Source: Laterigemmans sp052161645 (GTDB lineage: Bacteria; Planctomycetota; Planctomycetia; Pirellulales; Pirellulaceae). From it: a DNA stretch of 64,000 nucleotides. Shown here in pieces: positions 1-8,637 of this stretch (positions are counted from its first letter, which is position 1; every line of letters starts with the position of its first letter). A program made the translations under genes and the position numbers. The notes under the pieces are model-generated. The model did not search any database. It was not told where the DNA came from and was given only the letters and a program-made list of their open reading frames with translations. The DNA lies in assembly GCA_052161645.1 (NCBI GenBank), contig CP197414.1, one strand, 5' to 3'.

Positions 1-444
1 CCCACTCCTGATCTCTAAGTTACGCCGCAGATTTTGCTCCGCTTTTTCTGGGTTGGACAGGCTGGGAGCACTCCGTAACTCCGCATCCGCTAGGACCGGT
101 TCAAGCACGATCAAGTTAAAAAACAGAGCTTTTTCTGTTCGAGCGAGATCCTTAACGACCGGCATTACTCCCTTGAAGACCACATAGTCCTCATTCGCCT
201 CTAATAAACTGGTCGCCTGATAAGTGGGTACGAAGTTGCGCACTACGATATATGAAGCTGCGGCGGCCAAGATCGCCCCGACGGGAAACGCCCATATCCA
301 GCAGCGGCGAAAGGTAACCCACAGAATTCGAGGATCAAATTGGGTCGCCTGCGTTTTAGTCAATGAAGCCGAACTGCCCGGAGGCGAGTGGGGCCTGGAA
401 GCTTGGGGTTTGGATCGTTGGGAATGTTGATTTGTGTTTTTCAT
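1..444 (-). CDS. Wzz-type polysaccharide chain-length determinant / probable tyrosine autokinase, N-terminal part only
   Basis: The frame is open from an ATG at 442-444 to the window edge (148 codons), so only the N-terminus is seen. It has a Ser/Pro/Gln-rich cytoplasmic head (about residues 1-35), the motif FDPRILWVTFRRCW, one membrane segment (about 48-66) and then the start of a Wzz-like periplasmic domain (YQATSLLEANEDYVVF, later NPEKAEQNLRRNLEIRSG). In planctomycetes this architecture usually belongs to a Wzz domain fused to a C-terminal BY-kinase that controls exopolysaccharide length. The kinase part would lie outside the window, so fusion is inference. It starts 78 nt after the exosortase stop on the same strand and is probably co-transcribed with it. 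Confidence 0.75.
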   Translation of the reverse strand, partial: MKNTNQHSQRSKPQASRPHSPPGSSASLTKTQATQFDPRILWVTFRRCWIWAFPVGAILAAAASYIVVRNFVPTYQATSLLEANEDYVVFKGVMPVVKDLARTEKALFFNLIVLEPVLADAELRSAPSLSNPEKAEQNLRRNLEIRSG

Positions 445-522
445 GAATGTGAATTACGGGTGATTTAAGTGGCGGGTCCCAAATCGCTAGATGGCAATTA
501 ATGGCAGTAGAAAGCTGATGCC

Positions 523-1569
523 TCAGCTTGGTGAACTCGCCGGCGCACGTGGTGAGATAAAATCTTTGGCAGTAAGACGGACCAAGGGGCGATACAAGTT
601 CTGCCAAAGTGATTTCAGTAGCCATAGTAAGCTAAACGCAATCGGAATCATTAAGTATCCAGAAAAATCATGAAGCATTTGCCGCGCCGCTGCACCGTCC
701 GCAAATTGGTAAGCGATGCCGACAAACGTGATCCGCGCGGCGTTTACGAAAACCGCTAATGGCACGATAGCCGCTAACAAAATAATGCGATCAATCCAGC
801 TACGGGTGACCATCGCCGCCCAAAAGAATGCGAGTGCCGCGACTCCGATGAAAATTCGCATCCCAGAGCAAGCTTCCTCAATCATTAGCTGTTGATCGTT
901 TATCCAGACGACATGAGCCTCGGAGACAGCCGGTTGGCCGAAAATCCGCAACATCGTTGTGCTCAAGTGGGTAGCGACTCCCTGTAATTTCCAGCTCAAC
1001 ATGCTTTCCGCTTGGAAAGGTAAGGGAATCATGAAGACTAAAAACAAAACCGCGGGCAAACTCCACCAGAAAATTCGCCTGCCAAACAGAAACCAAATCA
1101 CGCCCCCGACTAACAATAGTAACGACCAGCCATCTAAAAAGTCCGCGAACATTAGTCGACTAAGTCCACGCGTGGCAATTGCTAGAAGAATTAAGCCGAG
1201 GCCGAGGAGACTTGCTTGGCAGCGAAATCCGGGCATCGAGTCGCGACGGTTCCAGAGGAGCAGGCCAGCAAGGGGGATAACTAAATACCCATGTGAATAA
1301 TCAGGTTCGTTACGCCATGCCTCCTCGGCCCATTGCAACGTCGGCCAGTAGGCATACAAAATGGCAACCGCCAATAAAGCAGCTCCTGGCAAGATCTTCC
1401 TCAGCCATTGTGACTCGCTCGGATAGGACAAGTTCTCCGCCTTGCCCTCTTGCAAACGAGCCTGAACGTTGGCATCGCCGGATGTCCGAGGGTGTTTTTT
1501 TTGCACGGCGGCTGGCATCACCGGTTTCGGGTGACGCCTTGCTCTACTGCGACGATTCGACTTACTCAT
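523..1569 (-). CDS. exosortase (EpsH/Xrt family, PEP-CTERM sorting transpeptidase)
   Basis: A multi-pass membrane protein that would cleave PEP-CTERM tails after export and transfer the protein to the envelope. The family triad is visible: Cys in EEACSGMRI, Arg in FVNAARIT and His in LHDFSGYLM (residues 246, 291 and 312 counted from the longest possible start, a TTG at 1605). The N-terminus is basic and cytoplasmic, followed by about eight hydrophobic segments. I prefer the ATG at 1569 (MSKSNRRSR); an ATG at 1599 and the TTG at 1605 are alternatives, and none has a convincing Shine-Dalgarno site. The Wzz-type gene follows directly and a PEP-CTERM protein lies 1.3 kb away, which supports the role. 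The Xrt subtype cannot be fixed from the sequence alone. Confidence 0.9.
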   Translation of the reverse strand: MSKSNRRSRARRHPKPVMPAAVQKKHPRTSGDANVQARLQEGKAENLSYPSESQWLRKILPGAALLAVAILYAYWPTLQWAEEAWRNEPDYSHGYLVIPLAGLLLWNRRDSMPGFRCQASLLGLGLILLAIATRGLSRLMFADFLDGWSLLLLVGGVIWFLFGRRIFWWSLPAVLFLVFMIPLPFQAESMLSWKLQGVATHLSTTMLRIFGQPAVSEAHVVWINDQQLMIEEACSGMRIFIGVAALAFFWAAMVTRSWIDRIILLAAIVPLAVFVNAARITFVGIAYQFADGAAARQMLHDFSGYLMIPIAFSLLWLLKSLWQNLYRPLVRLTAKDFISPRAPASSPS

Positions 1570-1605
1570 TATGTCAGCTTCACTGTTGAGGCGATTCATT
1601 CGCAA

Positions 1606-2349
1606 ATCTAGAAATAGCCCCAGTGATCATTCTGCTGTGGCTCAAAATCATTCCTGCGGTTCGAGCTGAAGTCGCACATCGCAATCTTGCAGTGCTTGTT
1701 GCTCGCACGCTTCAGGTTAGTCGATCATGTCAATTTGCTGTGCAGCTCTTCGGAGGGGATGGCGGCAGGTTGTGCAAAGCAGGTGGCGTAGGTTCTGCGC
1801 CATGTGTAAGGAAGGCATTTCCCCTTAAAAAGCAGGGAGTGCTCGTGGCCATAGTACAGGCGGTTAGCTGAGTGTCAACTAGTTTGTAAATTGGCATTTC
1901 GATGTCGACAGCGGTTGGGTTGTGGCTGTGCCGCTTTATGTCATTTAAGGGCGGGTACAGTGCCGTTGCATCTTTGATTTGCGAGTTCTGAATAAAGGAG
2001 GTAGCCGGACATCCTGGCGGTGTGATCTGCCATCAGAGTGATTTACTTTCTTGGCTTCGTTCAGTGGCCAGAAAAAGGGAGTGAGGGAGTTGGCGTGCGG
2101 TAATGGCGAACGTACTCAGGATTTTCCGAAAAAAGTTCTTTTTTAGGGGTCCAACGTAAATTGATATAGGTTTTCGAACTGGATAGCCGATAGACTACGT
2201 AAAAATATGTTCCAGAGGTGCTTCCGCGTCTTTTCGCCCGATTGAGCGAAATTGCAGCAGATTGCCATGCTCAGGTGAGTTACCCCGAAACCCGATGCAC
2301 CGGCAAATCTTGTGCCGGTGCTACTACTCAATTTCGGTATGAATCAGCA
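1606..2349. other. gene-poor spacer upstream of the exosortase
   Basis: No convincing coding frame is seen. This should contain the exosortase promoter (leftward), but no clear sigma-70 or sigma-54 box stands out. The rightmost part holds a perfect stem-loop, listed separately. The purine-rich stretch at about 1995-2005 (AAGGAGGTAG) resembles a ribosome binding site but no frame follows it. Confidence 0.5.
2297..2321. other. perfect 9-bp stem-loop
   Basis: GCACCGGCA pairs with TGCCGGTGC around a 7-nt loop. There is no T-run after it, so it is not a normal terminator. It ends 28 nt before the ATG of a possible small membrane protein (2350) and may be a leader structure or an operator. Confidence 0.4.
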
Positions 2350-2568
2350 ATGTTCGCCTTCCTCATCGCGCTTGCGATCTTACTCGTTTGTACGGTAATT
2401 GTCATTATTTGGATGTCACGAGCGCCGCAGATCGAAGAAGAGGAGAAGGATGATTCGCACAATTCTCTACGCACCGTGCGAAATCCGTTCCCTGCGCAAG
2501 ACTTGGTTCTTCACCAGCGAACCGAGCATTTTTCCGCCGTCCGTGCCAAGCGGTACTTTCCTGTTTGA
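2350..2568 (+). CDS. possible small single-pass membrane protein
   Basis: A 72-residue frame beginning MFAFLIALAILL, with one strong hydrophobic segment (about residues 2-23) followed by a short basic/acidic cytoplasmic tail containing EEEEKDD. The hydrophobic helix with flanking charges is unlike random frames here, but there is no clear ribosome binding site and I recognise no family. It would be the only rightward gene among the leftward exosortase genes. A frame that is open by chance is quite possible. Confidence 0.25.
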   Translation: MFAFLIALAILLVCTVIVIIWMSRAPQIEEEEKDDSHNSLRTVRNPFPAQDLVLHQRTEHFSAVRAKRYFPV

Positions 2569-2885
2569 GTAATACACCGCTTCCGCGCGGCGACGAATTG
2601 GTGGCCGATTTGGCTAGCTTCAAAACTTCATGCTTGCTTATTGATATGCGGTTTGCTCGGGGGCGAGTTCCAAGCTGTCTTGGCGACGGGTGTCCGAACG
2701 TGTTCAGCAAGTTTGCGTTGCTGATTGTGGATGGGCAGGTGTGGGGTGTAGAGCAGTTTCAGTGACAAATCAATTGATTCGATTTGCACTCTTCGTTAGC
2801 AGTTTGCCTAACCACAAAGACAGTGCCCCTCCATCGGGGAGGCCGATCATTGGGTGTGTCAGGAATGGGCAGCGGGAGAGATCGA

Positions 2886-3641
2886 TTACTTATTTTTTGC
2901 GACTGTGTTGCGTCGGCGACGGAATCCGGCAACGCCAAGTAACACGCCAAACGACGCGGGCTCCGGAACAGTTCCAGTTCCACCGCCCCCTCCGCCTGAA
3001 CCGCCTCCACCACCACCCGTTGGCCCTCCGGTGTACAGTGTGGCGTGAGATAAGGCTCCTCCGGCATCGGTTAGATCGAAATTAAACTTGGAAATGCCGG
3101 ACATGTCTTGAAACAAGTACACCGAAAAAGTGTTGCCTGCTTTTAAGCTCAGGGCGATAGACCCAGATAAATCGCCGGTAATCTCGATTTCCCCAATCTT
3201 TTGCCCCAAGGCGACAGAGCTGAGTAAATTCGACGAGTTCTCTGAGCCATCAACTTTTCCCTCAAACGTCCAGGACCCACCATCCCGTGCGTCAAAGTTG
3301 CTAGCTTGGTAACTAATCAAGTCGACAACAGGGGTTCCTGTTCCGGCAAAACTGTCCAGTGTTGTCGAAAACATTCCAGTAGACGAAATACGGAATGCTT
3401 TGTTACCGGGTTGGAGCGTTAATATCTCGCCGGCGTTCGTACCGGAGTTCAAGTATCGAAGCAGAGGATTACCACCACTCTGTGCGTCGTTGCCGGCGAT
3501 ATAGCCGTGTGCGGCGTTCGCATATGTGGTACCTGAGCTACTTGTCGCACTGACATTCGAGAAGATCACCCCAGCGTCGAGGCGTGATGCCGTTGTGAGC
3601 AAGCAAAGTGAAGCTAAAATTAACGTAAATGAACGAGTCAT
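2886..3641 (-). CDS. PEP-CTERM sorting-domain protein (exosortase substrate)
   Basis: A 251-residue secreted protein. Residues 1-23 are a Sec signal peptide ending in SRLDA. The body is beta-rich and Ser/Gly/Asn-rich with no recognised enzyme motif. A Gly-rich linker (about 205-224) leads into the C-terminal sorting tripartite signal: VPEPASF, a short hydrophobic stretch (GVLLGVAGF) and an RRRRN basic end (residues 225-251). This is the target type of the exosortase encoded upstream, and it is the only such tail I find in the window. The hydrophobic segment is shorter than usual for PEP-CTERM tails. Function beyond surface anchoring is unknown. Confidence 0.88.
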   Translation of the reverse strand: MTRSFTLILASLCLLTTASRLDAGVIFSNVSATSSSGTTYANAAHGYIAGNDAQSGGNPLLRYLNSGTNAGEILTLQPGNKAFRISSTGMFSTTLDSFAGTGTPVVDLISYQASNFDARDGGSWTFEGKVDGSENSSNLLSSVALGQKIGEIEITGDLSGSIALSLKAGNTFSVYLFQDMSGISKFNFDLTDAGGALSHATLYTGGPTGGGGGGSGGGGGGTGTVPEPASFGVLLGVAGFRRRRNTVAKNK

Positions 3642-4092
3642 GGAACTGATCGCCGCCTAAGTGGAAAAAATGCAAACTTGCAGTTTCCCCCATAGTACCA
3701 TTGGTTGCTATGGTGTCAATCGATTTAAGTAAGGAATTTCGGAAGATCTGTTTTGACCAACTTTCTAGAATATTCGATTTCAGCGAGCTCGGACCGGTGG
3801 GGTGATTCGCAAACCAGCTTAAGTGGGCTAACGCAATTCCCTGGACTTTCGCCAGCGGGACGGTTGCCAATGATTGCGTCTCGCCTGGGGTGCAACACCC
3901 GTTGCACCTTTTAGGGCAGTTGAATCGGTCTGTGAAACCGAGCCGATTGAGCTATTCGCCTAGGAATGCTAAGAGCGCTGCATCGTGGGCGGCGTTGGTT
4001 ATCGCGGGATCAAGTGGCGATATCAACGCAAGCAACTGACTTTCGCGCTGAGCAGAGATCACTGCGCGATTTTTCTCCGAGTTTTCGAAGAC
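3642..4092. other. spacer between PEP-CTERM gene and decayed subtilase
   Basis: No coding frame is supported. It should hold the promoter of the leftward PEP-CTERM gene. An imperfect dyad (CCATAG/CTATGG, about 3691-3715) and the terminator-like hairpin at 3889-3912 are the only structures seen. Confidence 0.45.
3889..3912 (+). terminator. intrinsic-terminator-like hairpin with no obvious gene
   Basis: GGTGCAAC, loop ACCC, GTTGCACC, then TTTT: a perfect 8-bp stem followed by a T-run only in the rightward direction. No rightward gene ends here, so it would terminate an unannotated transcript or read-through. On the other strand it has no T-run. Confidence 0.45.
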
Positions 4093-4780
4093 CTACGGGG
4101 TATCGATCAAAGCGATGCGATTCGTGTTGGTGGGGTCGTAGTCTGGGTGATCGACATTTTCGACACGGAATGAAATGCTGCTTATTTTTTTCTGCAGCAA
4201 GGCGCTTGTGGCTGTCACTTTCCCAGTTGCGTCGGCTGTACTAGTGAACAAGTTGCCATAGATCCAGGGTCCTGTCACCGTTAGGCCCGCAGTGGCAGTG
4301 CCGCTGGAGTCGGCGGATCGGCGTCGGCATTGGTGCCATTATTTCCCGCCGCGGCAATGATCGTCACCCCACCGGAGTACGTATAAGCCACCGCATTTTC
4401 GAGCGTGGTGGAGGGCGTTGAGCCGCCCAAACTCATGTTGATGATGTGGGCACTGTTGTCGGCGGCCCAGCGAATTCCGTTGGCGATTGCCGAGTAGCTG
4501 CCATAATTGTCCTTGTCTAGCACCTTCACAGGCATCAGTGTGGCATCGGAAGAAAGTATCGTTGACCGACGTGAAGGTCGATGCCATGAAGTTGGGTTCG
4601 GCAAATTCAACGTGCGGATTGTTCTGTAGCGCCGAAGTGACCGCCTCGATCGCTGCTGCGGGAATCGAAACGCGGCGAATGCCTGGAACGTCGGCTGAAT
4701 TGTACAACCTTTCGATCTCTTGAAGTCCGTGTGCCCGATACACGCCATGCACGTCGCTGCTGGGACAAAGCGTGCTGATC
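4093..4780 (-). pseudogene. decayed subtilisin-like serine protease (S8) with I9-like prodomain
   Basis: Three pieces of one protease are spread over different frames. First, from about 4752, an inhibitor-I9-like prodomain ending NNPHVEFAEPNFMAS...SVNDTFF. Then a +1 frame change straight into the S8 core at ATLMPVKVLDKDNYGSYS, INMSLGGS and AAAGNNG (about 4548-4335). Then another frame change into a beta-sandwich C-terminal piece, ADATGKVTATSALLQKK ... VDHPDYDP, which stops at 4093. The segments that should carry the catalytic Asp, His and the GTSMA serine are missing, so this has lost two internal stretches and cannot be active. It may once have been an exported protease of this surface locus. 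Confidence 0.8.
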
Positions 4781-4791
4781 GTGGCGGCCCA

Positions 4792-5736
4792 TTAAGGCAG
4801 CATTCGAAAATCTTGTAGGGTGACCGCGTAGATCCACAGCAACAAGTTGACGGTCGCGTGGGACCAAATCACTGGTCCGAGCCCGAGGTGGCGGGTGCGG
4901 TTGAGCAGGATGCACCAAGTCAGCCCACAAAGGATTGCCCCCGGCCAGTCGACGGTGGCGTGGACCAGCATGAATAGTGTCGTCGATGTCGTTACGCCTA
5001 AAAAGCTCAGGCGACCCAGTGGTATTTGCTGAAATTGCGCGCCAAGAGCGGGTGGTTCTTGGTTGGCCCGCACCCCAGCGGGCGTCCTTGCCAGCCATGC
5101 GCCGATGATCGGCAGATCGCAGATCATTTGGAGGATCCCGGTACCGGTGGCCCGAACGTCGCTGATGCTCCGCAGCAACAGCGATCGATTGAATGTTTCT
5201 TCGATCAACGGAACCGCAGTACTCATGGCCACCAGGTGCGCGGTCGCAGCTATCCAGAAGAGCGTCATATGGTCGACATACAGAGTCTGGAAAAAAGTTG
5301 GCTTGGTATCGACCAACTGCGGAAAGAACTGGGCAGTCCAACCCTGCAGGGATACCCATGCCACCGCCAAAACCGCCGAAATCGGGACGACCGAGCAATG
5401 AAACCGCAGCGTGATTTCCGGCACCAAGCGGCGGAAACGCCAGACCAGATAGCAAACGACTACCGCTTGGACGATCTTCAGCGGCGCGTACGCCCAGGGG
5501 TACCAGTCTCTCACCTGCAACGTCAACGCCATCACCAATAAGTACGCAAACCAGGGTGCGACCCGGGGGTGCCAGGGATGTTCCGATGCCCATTTGTCCA
5601 GCGGCTTGGGCTCTGGTCTGGAGTCGGCTGGTCCGATGGTTTCCAAGTCAAATATCCTCGCTGCTGCCTGCGACGCTGGAAAAACTGGACGGTAGAGAGT
5701 AACTGGGTTGGGTGCGTTAGGGGGGCGACCCGCCAT
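4792..5736 (-). CDS. CPBP-family (CAAX-protease-related) intramembrane protease of exosortase loci
   Basis: A 314-residue integral membrane protein. The ABI/CPBP motifs are present: motif 1 EExxxR (PLIEETFNRSLLLR, Glu179-Glu180, Arg184), motif 2 His259 in FMLVHATVDWPG and motif 3 His293/Asn297 in WSHATVNLLLW. This matches the 'CAAX prenyl protease-related' group that accompanies exosortase/exopolysaccharide clusters (TIGR03008 type). It would be a glutamate/histidine metal-dependent intramembrane peptidase; its substrate is unknown. The proline-rich N-terminus (1-55) is cytoplasmic. It is a single gene on the leftward strand, between the subtilase remnant and the acyltransferase. Confidence 0.85.
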   Translation of the reverse strand: MAGRPPNAPNPVTLYRPVFPASQAAARIFDLETIGPADSRPEPKPLDKWASEHPWHPRVAPWFAYLLVMALTLQVRDWYPWAYAPLKIVQAVVVCYLVWRFRRLVPEITLRFHCSVVPISAVLAVAWVSLQGWTAQFFPQLVDTKPTFFQTLYVDHMTLFWIAATAHLVAMSTAVPLIEETFNRSLLLRSISDVRATGTGILQMICDLPIIGAWLARTPAGVRANQEPPALGAQFQQIPLGRLSFLGVTTSTTLFMLVHATVDWPGAILCGLTWCILLNRTRHLGLGPVIWSHATVNLLLWIYAVTLQDFRMLP

Positions 5737-6267
5737 TTGGCTTCGCCGAGTCTAGGTCGATGGAGCCGAAAAACTAGCAACGCGGCCGCGACACCAATCG
5801 TTGGCCACCCTATTGCACACATTGGGATTGCGGCAAACGTGGTCTTTATTGCCTCGAATGTAACGGTTAGTAGCGCTTGGCACCATCTCGGCGACGCCAC
5901 GTCGATTACGAGCTTTGCGAATCAGCTTGGATCTCTGGCCAGGCCCGGTGGCCATGGAAATTCGACCAATATCGCCGATGGAATGTTCAGAAGCCGCCAA
6001 GATTTGCTTAACACTTCAGCATTTGAGTCCAACCGCTTGATCATGTCGTCTCCGGAGATGGAGAGCACAGTCTGTTTGGGGGTGGGGTGCCGCCGACTTC
6101 AACGCATTCGAGGCCGCGGTCCTCGATAAAATCGTGAGAGAGACGAGTCCCGATATTGTCCCCAAACCCACCTCGCTTGCCATCTTCGCCATTGGTGCAT
6201 GTGTTGTTGGTATGGAATCAAAACCCGCATGGTTTGGGGCACCCTAGAAGTTTGCTGACCGTGGCGT
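5737..6267. other. 530-bp spacer, possibly containing gene remnants
   Basis: No intact gene is seen. On the leftward strand a 40-codon frame (6044-5922, starting MIKRLDSNAEVLSK) stops early, and an overlapping frame (about 5900-5740) encodes a hydrophobic stretch (FAAIPMCAIGWPTIGVAAALLV). Together they could be the wreck of a small membrane protein. This is weak. Confidence 0.3.
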
Positions 6268-7038
6268 CTAGGGCGTTAAACGCCCCGTGATCACCGCCCA
6301 GTTGTAGTATCCCATGATGGCGCTTGAGTCGCCAACGGCACAGTCGCGATAGAGCACCTGGCGGAAAAACCGCCGCGTTTCGGGTTCCCAGTGGTAGGGC
6401 ATCAAATCGTGCTGCGGAATTTGATCTCCGAAATACTGGTCGTAAAGTGGCGTTCCCCGATGTTCGGCAAACTTCAAGCAGAGGGCGACTGCGGGGTTGC
6501 CGTTCGCGTAAGGACAACTCGCCTCATCACCAATTTGGCTAAATCCCATGATTCGTTTATATATTCGAGCATGTCGTGGGTGCACGGCAGCGACAATCGC
6601 ATCAATGCCTCGGGCGTGGGCGACTTGTGCCAGAAGACGGCCCATCTTCACAAATGTGTTGATGAATCGTTCTGGAGAATCCCTGCGGTCGGCTAGGCTG
6701 CCAATTTCCGCTAACCTGAGCCCTTGATTTCTCAGCAGTTTGACTTGCTGGCCATACATCGATTCCATCGGCAGTCCCAAATAGCCGTCGCCGAACATTG
6801 ATAGCGTTGATGTGATCGTAGAGCCGTGTTCGGCGATCAGCACTTCGGAAGTTGGTAGCAGATGATGAGGTGTAAGGCGAATCCGAGTCGCGTTGGATCG
6901 CTCCAAACCGGCGTTGTAATAAGACTCGAAGACAAGACGAAACGCGTCGGAGAGGTCATCGCGCGACCTCGCTAAACGCACAGACAATGCGGTAGCGTCG
7001 GCGCATGGGGCAACATCGCGCATGGTCAAAGAAGACAT
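6268..7038 (-). CDS. exosortase-associated FeeM-like N-acyltransferase
   Basis: A 256-residue GNAT-fold protein of the N-acyl amino-acid synthase/autoinducer-synthase-like group (FeeM core; the TIGR03694-type PEP-CTERM/exosortase-associated acyltransferase). Recognisable features are the opening VRLARSRDDLSDAFRLVFESYY, the TRIRLTPHHLLPTSEV segment, the central AEIGSLADRR strand and IDAIVAAVHPRHARIYKRIMGF, which corresponds to the acyl-donor-binding beta-strand/helix. The family transfers acyl chains from acyl-ACP to small amines; the acceptor here is unknown. The start at ATG 7038 has GAGG about 12 nt upstream. It is divergent from the ABC-exporter operon and shares its promoter region. Confidence 0.78.
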   Translation of the reverse strand: MSSLTMRDVAPCADATALSVRLARSRDDLSDAFRLVFESYYNAGLERSNATRIRLTPHHLLPTSEVLIAEHGSTITSTLSMFGDGYLGLPMESMYGQQVKLLRNQGLRLAEIGSLADRRDSPERFINTFVKMGRLLAQVAHARGIDAIVAAVHPRHARIYKRIMGFSQIGDEASCPYANGNPAVALCLKFAEHRGTPLYDQYFGDQIPQHDLMPYHWEPETRRFFRQVLYRDCAVGDSSAIMGYYNWAVITGRLTP

Positions 7039-7501
7039 TATGGGGTGGCCTCATAGATAAGATGAGAGAATTAGCCATCAGTGCGTAAGTCGTATGCCGG
7101 CCAACGAATGTGGCCGCCCCCCCAACACATGATTTACCCGCTTCCGAACCCTATAATGTCACCCGGCCTTACAAGGGCAGTAAATTAAAGAAAGCGGGGC
7201 GAAATCGAAAAAAAATGACTAATGAATCGATTGGTTCGGTTGGCGCGGAGTTGCTGCTCGTCGGGCGAGGGGTTATCGCCTGCATGTTAGCTGAGCGAAA
7301 GACCGTCGCGCTTGCTGTGCAGTAGAATCGGCCAGATGCTGTTGTGGTTTAGGGGGGCATCGCTTTTTGCGTTATTTCTCTTTGGATTGCGGGGGGCTTT
7401 TGGTAAAGCGGGAGGCCGGAAAGGCCGATTTTAAGGATTGAGTCGCTTTTGCGGGGCTGTGGTTTTCACAAGCGGCTTTTCCATTTAATTTCGCGGCATT
7501 C
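7039..7501. promoter_or_regulatory. divergent promoter region, acyltransferase / ABC exporter
   Basis: 463 bp without a gene between two divergent start codons. A TATAAT hexamer lies at 7152-7157 on the rightward strand, but without a good -35 at normal spacing. A TTGGC...TTGCT pair near 7235-7250 resembles a sigma-54 site with spacing one base too short. G/C-rich dyads (GGCCGGC, GGCCAAC) lie at 7096-7116. Regulation is otherwise not readable. Confidence 0.35.
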
Positions 7502-8629
7502 ATGCTTTGGAACATTGCATTTCGTACGCTGGCGTTTGATCGCGGGAAACTGCTTGCCGGTTTGATTGGTGTGATTTTTTCCGTGGTGTTGGTGAATATT
7601 CAGGGGGGGTTGTTTTTTGGCTTAATTGAAAAAGCCAGCTTGCTGGTCGATCGCAGCAATGCAGATATTTGGGTGGGGCATCGTGGCATGCACAATGTCG
7701 ACTTTCCGCACAGTATTCCGGAGCGTTGGATTCACCGTATTCGCAGTATCTCGGGTGTCGTGGAAGCTCAGCCGTTACGCATTGGCTTTTCTGAAATTAG
7801 CCTTCCTGACGGCAATTTTGAGGGAGTGACGGTGATTGGCGTTAAAGATGGGACTGATCTTGGGCGGGCTTATGCGGTCGTGGAGGGTTCCGTTGATGGG
7901 CTTTCGTTGGTCGATGGTGTGATCGTTGATCAGTGTGATGATGCAAGATTGTTTGCACCGGCCATCGGTGAACTTCGCGAGGTGGGTAATAAACGCGCTC
8001 GTATCGTTGCCAAGAGCCATGGTATTTTAAGCTTCGTGGTGACGCCGTATTTATTTACGACCTACGATCGGGCTGCGAATTATGTCAACAGTGATCCAAA
8101 GATGGCGTCCTACATTCTTGTTCGTGTCCGACCGGGAGTCGATCGCGAGCAGGTATGTATGGAGATTCGCCGTCGCCTGTCTGGTGTTTCAGCAATGACA
8201 GCGGAGGATTATGCATCTACCAGCGTCCAGTTTTGGATGACACGCACGGGAATTGGACTCAGCTTCGGTGCCGCGACCTCCCTGGGTCTTTTAGTAGGTC
8301 TGGTGATGGTTGCTCAGACTCTCTACGCCATGGTCTTGGATCGAATTAGTGAGTTTGCGACGTTGAAGGCGATTGGCATGACGGAACGAGAGATCATGCT
8401 ATTGCTTGTTGCGCAATCGAGTTTAGTAGCAGCGGCTGGGATTAGTATCGGGCTGGCTCTGGCGTGGTGCATGGGCTGGTTGTTAAGCACACCTCGAGCG
8501 ACGATCGAGATTCCCCTTGGTCTGTACCTTTCAAGCGCGGGGCTTGTATTTGGGATTTGTTTGGCCGCCTCGGCATTACCATACCTGCGAATCCGACGGG
8601 TCGATCCTCATACGGTTCTGCAGGGATAG
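7502..8629 (+). CDS. DevC-type ABC transporter permease (MacB/FtsX family)
   Basis: A 375-residue permease that begins MLWNIAFRTLAFDRGK, typical of heterocyst DevC-type proteins. TM1 (about 16-38) is followed by a large periplasmic domain (about 40-265) and three C-terminal TM helices (about 268-292, 300-330, 340-366) with the FtsX cytoplasmic signature FATLKAIGMTEREIMLLL. It ends PHTVLQG. In cyanobacteria DevBCA with TolC exports glycolipids; here the substrate is inferred to be a lipid or acylated compound. It is the first gene of an operon, 8 nt ahead of the ATPase. Confidence 0.85.
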   Translation: MLWNIAFRTLAFDRGKLLAGLIGVIFSVVLVNIQGGLFFGLIEKASLLVDRSNADIWVGHRGMHNVDFPHSIPERWIHRIRSISGVVEAQPLRIGFSEISLPDGNFEGVTVIGVKDGTDLGRAYAVVEGSVDGLSLVDGVIVDQCDDARLFAPAIGELREVGNKRARIVAKSHGILSFVVTPYLFTTYDRAANYVNSDPKMASYILVRVRPGVDREQVCMEIRRRLSGVSAMTAEDYASTSVQFWMTRTGIGLSFGAATSLGLLVGLVMVAQTLYAMVLDRISEFATLKAIGMTEREIMLLLVAQSSLVAAAGISIGLALAWCMGWLLSTPRATIEIPLGLYLSSAGLVFGICLAASALPYLRIRRVDPHTVLQG

Positions 8630-8637
8630 TAACTGCG

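Noticed and set aside
1990..2050. GEMM (c-di-GMP) riboswitch-like segment with GGTAGCCGG
   Set aside because: The conserved GCAAA...CGCAAAG core is absent.
4607..5593. 328-codon leftward frame overlapping the CPBP gene
   Set aside because: Arg/Gly/Asp-rich shadow of the real CPBP frame, no membrane segments or motifs.
5569..6129. 186-codon rightward frame across the CPBP start and the spacer
   Set aside because: Antisense over a real gene at its 5' end, Trp/Arg-rich and without domain signals; listed only as a spacer.
7230..7255. Sigma-54-like TTGGC...TTGCT site ahead of the exporter operon
   Set aside because: The GG to GC spacing is one base short of what sigma-54 tolerates, so I do not list it as a promoter.
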